Under the pieces are notes generated by a model, which worked only from the letters and a program-made list of their open reading frames with translations, made no database searches and was not told where the DNA came from. The translations under genes and the position numbers were made by a program. Below are positions 14,579 through 16,478 of a stretch of DNA of 16,478 nt, piece after piece. The stretch covers positions 1-16,478 of the forward strand of contig DPWB01000159.1 of the NCBI GenBank assembly GCA_003527885.1. Reading direction: 5' to 3'. Source of the DNA: Candidatus Competibacteraceae bacterium (GTDB lineage: Bacteria > Pseudomonadota > Gammaproteobacteria > Competibacterales > Competibacteraceae). How positions within the stretch are numbered: position 1 is the first letter of the stretch; every line of letters begins with the position of its first letter.

Positions 14579-15991
14579 ATGAATGACATACTCGAAAACA
14601 AGACCTTCGATGAAATCCGCATAGGGGATCGGGCCAGCCTGACGCGCGTGCTGGATCAAGAAGGGATCGAAGCCCTGGCGAGCCTGACGGGCGACTTCAA
14701 TTTGATCGACCTTGATCCCGGTCAAGCGGATACCTCCATGTTCCGCCAAGGGGGCGGACAAACCGGCTGGGTGGCGCTGTTGTTCGCCGCGCTGGCGGAT
14801 ACCCGCCTGCCGGGCTTGGGGTCGGTGGTGCAGCGCATCGAGGTTCGCCTGCACCAGCCCATCGCCGTCGGTGCGGCGATCACCGCCACCGCGACCGTCA
14901 AGGAAAAACGGCCCACGACTGGGGTCGTTGTGCTGGAATGTCAAGCGGCTGATCTGAAGGGTGAGGTTGTGGCCAGCGGCTTGGCCGAAGTGCTGGCGCC
15001 TCAACAAAAAATGCGCTACGCGGCCAAGGAACTGCCAAAAATACAGATGTTGCACGAGGATCGGTTTCAGGAACTGCTGCAAGCCTGTGAGCAGTTGCCG
15101 ACCTTGGCTTGTGCGGTGGTTCACCCCTGTAGCCCGGATTCGTTACGCGGCGCCATTGAGGCCGCCGAGCAAAAGTTGATCGCGCCGATCCTGATTGGCC
15201 CGGAGCTGAAGATTCGCGCCATTGCTGATCAGGGACGGCTCGACCTCACGCCTTACCGGTTGGCGCCGACCGAGCACAGCCACCATTCCGCCGAGCTGGC
15301 GGTGGCGATGGTGCAGTCCGGTGAAGCGCAAACCCTGATGAAAGGCAGCCTGCACACCGACGAGCTGCTGGCCGCCGTGGTGAAAAAAGAGGGCGGCTTG
15401 CGCACCGAACGGCGAATCAGCCATTGTTTTTTACTGTCAGTGCCGACCTTTAGTCGCTGGATCATTATTAGCGACGCCGCCATTAACATCGCACCTAGCT
15501 TTGAGGACAAGCGCGACATCATCCAAAACGCTATCGAACTGGCGCACGCTATCAATATCCCAAGCCCGAAGGTCGCTATTCTGTCGGCGGTGGAGACCGT
15601 GACCAATAAGATTCCGTCCACGCTGGAAGCCGGTGCGCTGTGCAAGATGGCGGATCGCGGCCAAATCACCGGCGGCATTCTGGATGGGCCACTGGCCTTC
15701 GACAACGCCATCGATGAACAGGCGGCGCGCACCAAGGGCATCCAATCGCCGGTCGCCGGTAAGGCCGATGTGCTGATCGTGCCGAATCTGGAAGCCGGGA
15801 ACATGTTGGCCAAGCAACTGACCTTCATGGCCGATGCCGAGGCAGCCGGGATCGTGCTCGGCGCTCGCGTGCCGATCGTGCTGACCAGCCGCGCCGATAG
15901 CGCCCGCGCCCGGCTGGCGTCCTGCGCGGTCGCCGTGCTGTTCGCCGAGGCCCTGCGTCAAGGTGTGGCCTTGCGCAAAGTAGCCGGCTAA
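14579..15991 (+). CDS. MaoC-like hydratase / phosphate acyltransferase fusion
   Basis: A 470-residue two-domain protein of the family annotated as bifunctional enoyl-CoA hydratase/phosphate acetyltransferase. Residues about 8-140 form a MaoC-like hot-dog domain (FDEIRIGDRASLTRVL, then SLTGDFNLIDLDP, then the hot-dog strands up to EVLAP). Residues about 160-470 form a phosphate acetyl/butyryltransferase domain (VVHPCSPDSLRGAIEAA, MVQSGEAQTLMKGSLHTDELL, a pre-C-terminal block with ILDGPLAFDNAIDEQAA, and the catalytic ARVPIVLTSRADS near 440). The latter interconverts acyl-CoA and acyl-phosphate. In the hydratase motif D-x-N-P-x-H, the Asp (D39) and Asn remain, but Pro is Leu42 and the catalytic His is Asp44. 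The downstream HGM is QTGW-like. Hydratase activity is therefore doubtful while the transferase looks intact. No acetate kinase gene is visible next to it. A weak CAGGTC-type ribosome site precedes the ATG. Confidence 0.88.
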   Translation: MNDILENKTFDEIRIGDRASLTRVLDQEGIEALASLTGDFNLIDLDPGQADTSMFRQGGGQTGWVALLFAALADTRLPGLGSVVQRIEVRLHQPIAVGAAITATATVKEKRPTTGVVVLECQAADLKGEVVASGLAEVLAPQQKMRYAAKELPKIQMLHEDRFQELLQACEQLPTLACAVVHPCSPDSLRGAIEAAEQKLIAPILIGPELKIRAIADQGRLDLTPYRLAPTEHSHHSAELAVAMVQSGEAQTLMKGSLHTDELLAAVVKKEGGLRTERRISHCFLLSVPTFSRWIIISDAAINIAPSFEDKRDIIQNAIELAHAINIPSPKVAILSAVETVTNKIPSTLEAGALCKMADRGQITGGILDGPLAFDNAIDEQAARTKGIQSPVAGKADVLIVPNLEAGNMLAKQLTFMADAEAAGIVLGARVPIVLTSRADSARARLASCAVAVLFAEALRQGVALRKVAG

Positions 15992-16035
15992 GTGAATGCG
16001 TCCAGCCTATCCAAAATCTGTGAGATCAAGCCATT

Positions 16036-16478
16036 ATGGCCAAACTGAACACGCCGTATTATCTGATCGACGAAAGCAAGCTGTTAAGGAATCTGGAGAT
16101 CATCCAACAGGTGCGGGAGATTTCCGGCGCGAAATCGGTGCTGGCGCTGAAGTGTTTTTCCACCTGGGGCGTGTTCGATTTAATGCGGCAGTATCTGGAC
16201 GGCACCACCAGCAGTTCGCTGTATGAAGCGCGGCTCGGCTACGAGGAATTCGGTAAGGAAGTCCATGCTTACAGCGTCGCCTTTTCAGAAAAAGAAGTTA
16301 AAGCGGTCAGAAAATTTGCCAATAAAGTGATTTTCAATTCGTTGTCACAATTGAAGCTTTATTATCCGCTGGTCAGTGATATGCGATTGGGGTTACGCAT
16401 CAATCCGGGTATCAGTTACTCGCATTTCGATCTGGCCGATCCCGCCAGAAAATGTTCGCGGTTGGGCGTGATCGATAA
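16036..16478 (+). CDS. nspC: Carboxynorspermidine/carboxyspermidine decarboxylase NspC, 5' part
   Basis: NspC is a cytoplasmic PLP enzyme (alanine-racemase-like fold III) that decarboxylates carboxynorspermidine or carboxyspermidine to (nor)spermidine, the last step of the aspartate-semialdehyde-dependent polyamine route. The frame from ATG 16036 is open to the window end (147 codons, no stop). It shows [18 protein letters not shown], the PLP lysine K39 in [44 protein letters not shown], and [25 protein letters not shown], all strongly typical of NspC. About 60% of the usual protein, including the C-terminal catalytic Cys domain, is beyond the window. It starts 44 bases after the MaoC/PTA stop on the same strand, so it may be co-transcribed. 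The ribosome site is weak. Its partner, carboxynorspermidine dehydrogenase, is not in view. Confidence 0.93.
   Translation, partial: MAKLNTPYYLIDESKLLRNLEIIQQVREISGAKSVLALKCFSTWGVFDLMRQYLDGTTSSSLYEARLGYEEFGKEVHAYSVAFSEKEVKAVRKFANKVIFNSLSQLKLYYPLVSDMRLGLRINPGISYSHFDLADPARKCSRLGVID

Noticed and set aside
1..16478. CRISPR arrays, rRNA, tRNA or an intact insertion sequence
   Set aside because: No regularly spaced repeats, no rRNA or tRNA signatures and no transposase were seen on either strand by eye.

Overview
The window is a GC-rich proteobacterial chromosome segment, most likely gammaproteobacterial. TtcA, a YdcH-like protein, an RlpA-type protein, a GabD that matches the enterobacterial enzyme in length and catalytic residue numbering, PutA and a DUF349-type N-terminus all fit. 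A Competibacter/Chromatiales-like lineage is a guess that the sequence alone cannot settle. The first 75 bases are not biological: they are an Illumina Nextera P7/i7 adapter, so the left edge is an assembly or library end. The right edge cuts a gene.

Layout. 76-284 (-): N-terminus of a DUF349-type protein, cut by the adapter. 506-1954 (+): gabD, succinate-semialdehyde dehydrogenase. 2136-2599 (-): a small secreted RlpA-like protein with a clear rho-independent terminator. 2600-3194: gene-free, with a conspicuous AT-rich island. 3195-3401 (-): YdcH/DUF465 protein. 3601-4497 (+): ttcA, whose 3' end overlaps the 3' end of the large convergent putA (4477-8130, -). 8271-12159 (+): a branched-chain amino-acid type ABC transporter (livK, livH, livM, livG), divergent from putA. 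The second ATPase, livF, is not there. 12231-12636: a broken Uma2-family gene. 12637-13055: a non-coding or decayed stretch with an attC-like element. 13056-14351 (-): an unusual PurD-like ATP-grasp protein. 14579-15991 (+): a MaoC-like/phosphotransacylase fusion. 16036-16478 (+): start of nspC, carboxynorspermidine/carboxyspermidine decarboxylase.

Function. Much of the window concerns amino-acid and small-acid catabolism. GabD feeds succinate from GABA into the TCA cycle. PutA oxidises proline to glutamate. The Liv transporter shares a 140-bp promoter region with putA, so the two may be co-regulated, and its substrate could be an amino acid other than Leu/Ile/Val. The right part combines acyl-CoA/acyl-phosphate chemistry with polyamine synthesis.

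Nothing here is clearly a new defence or mobile system. The points most worth a second look are the fusion protein whose hydratase catalytic His appears to be Asp, the PurD-like protein lacking the usual substrate- and metal-binding signatures, the attC-like fold next to decayed genes, and the missing livF beside a Uma2 remnant.
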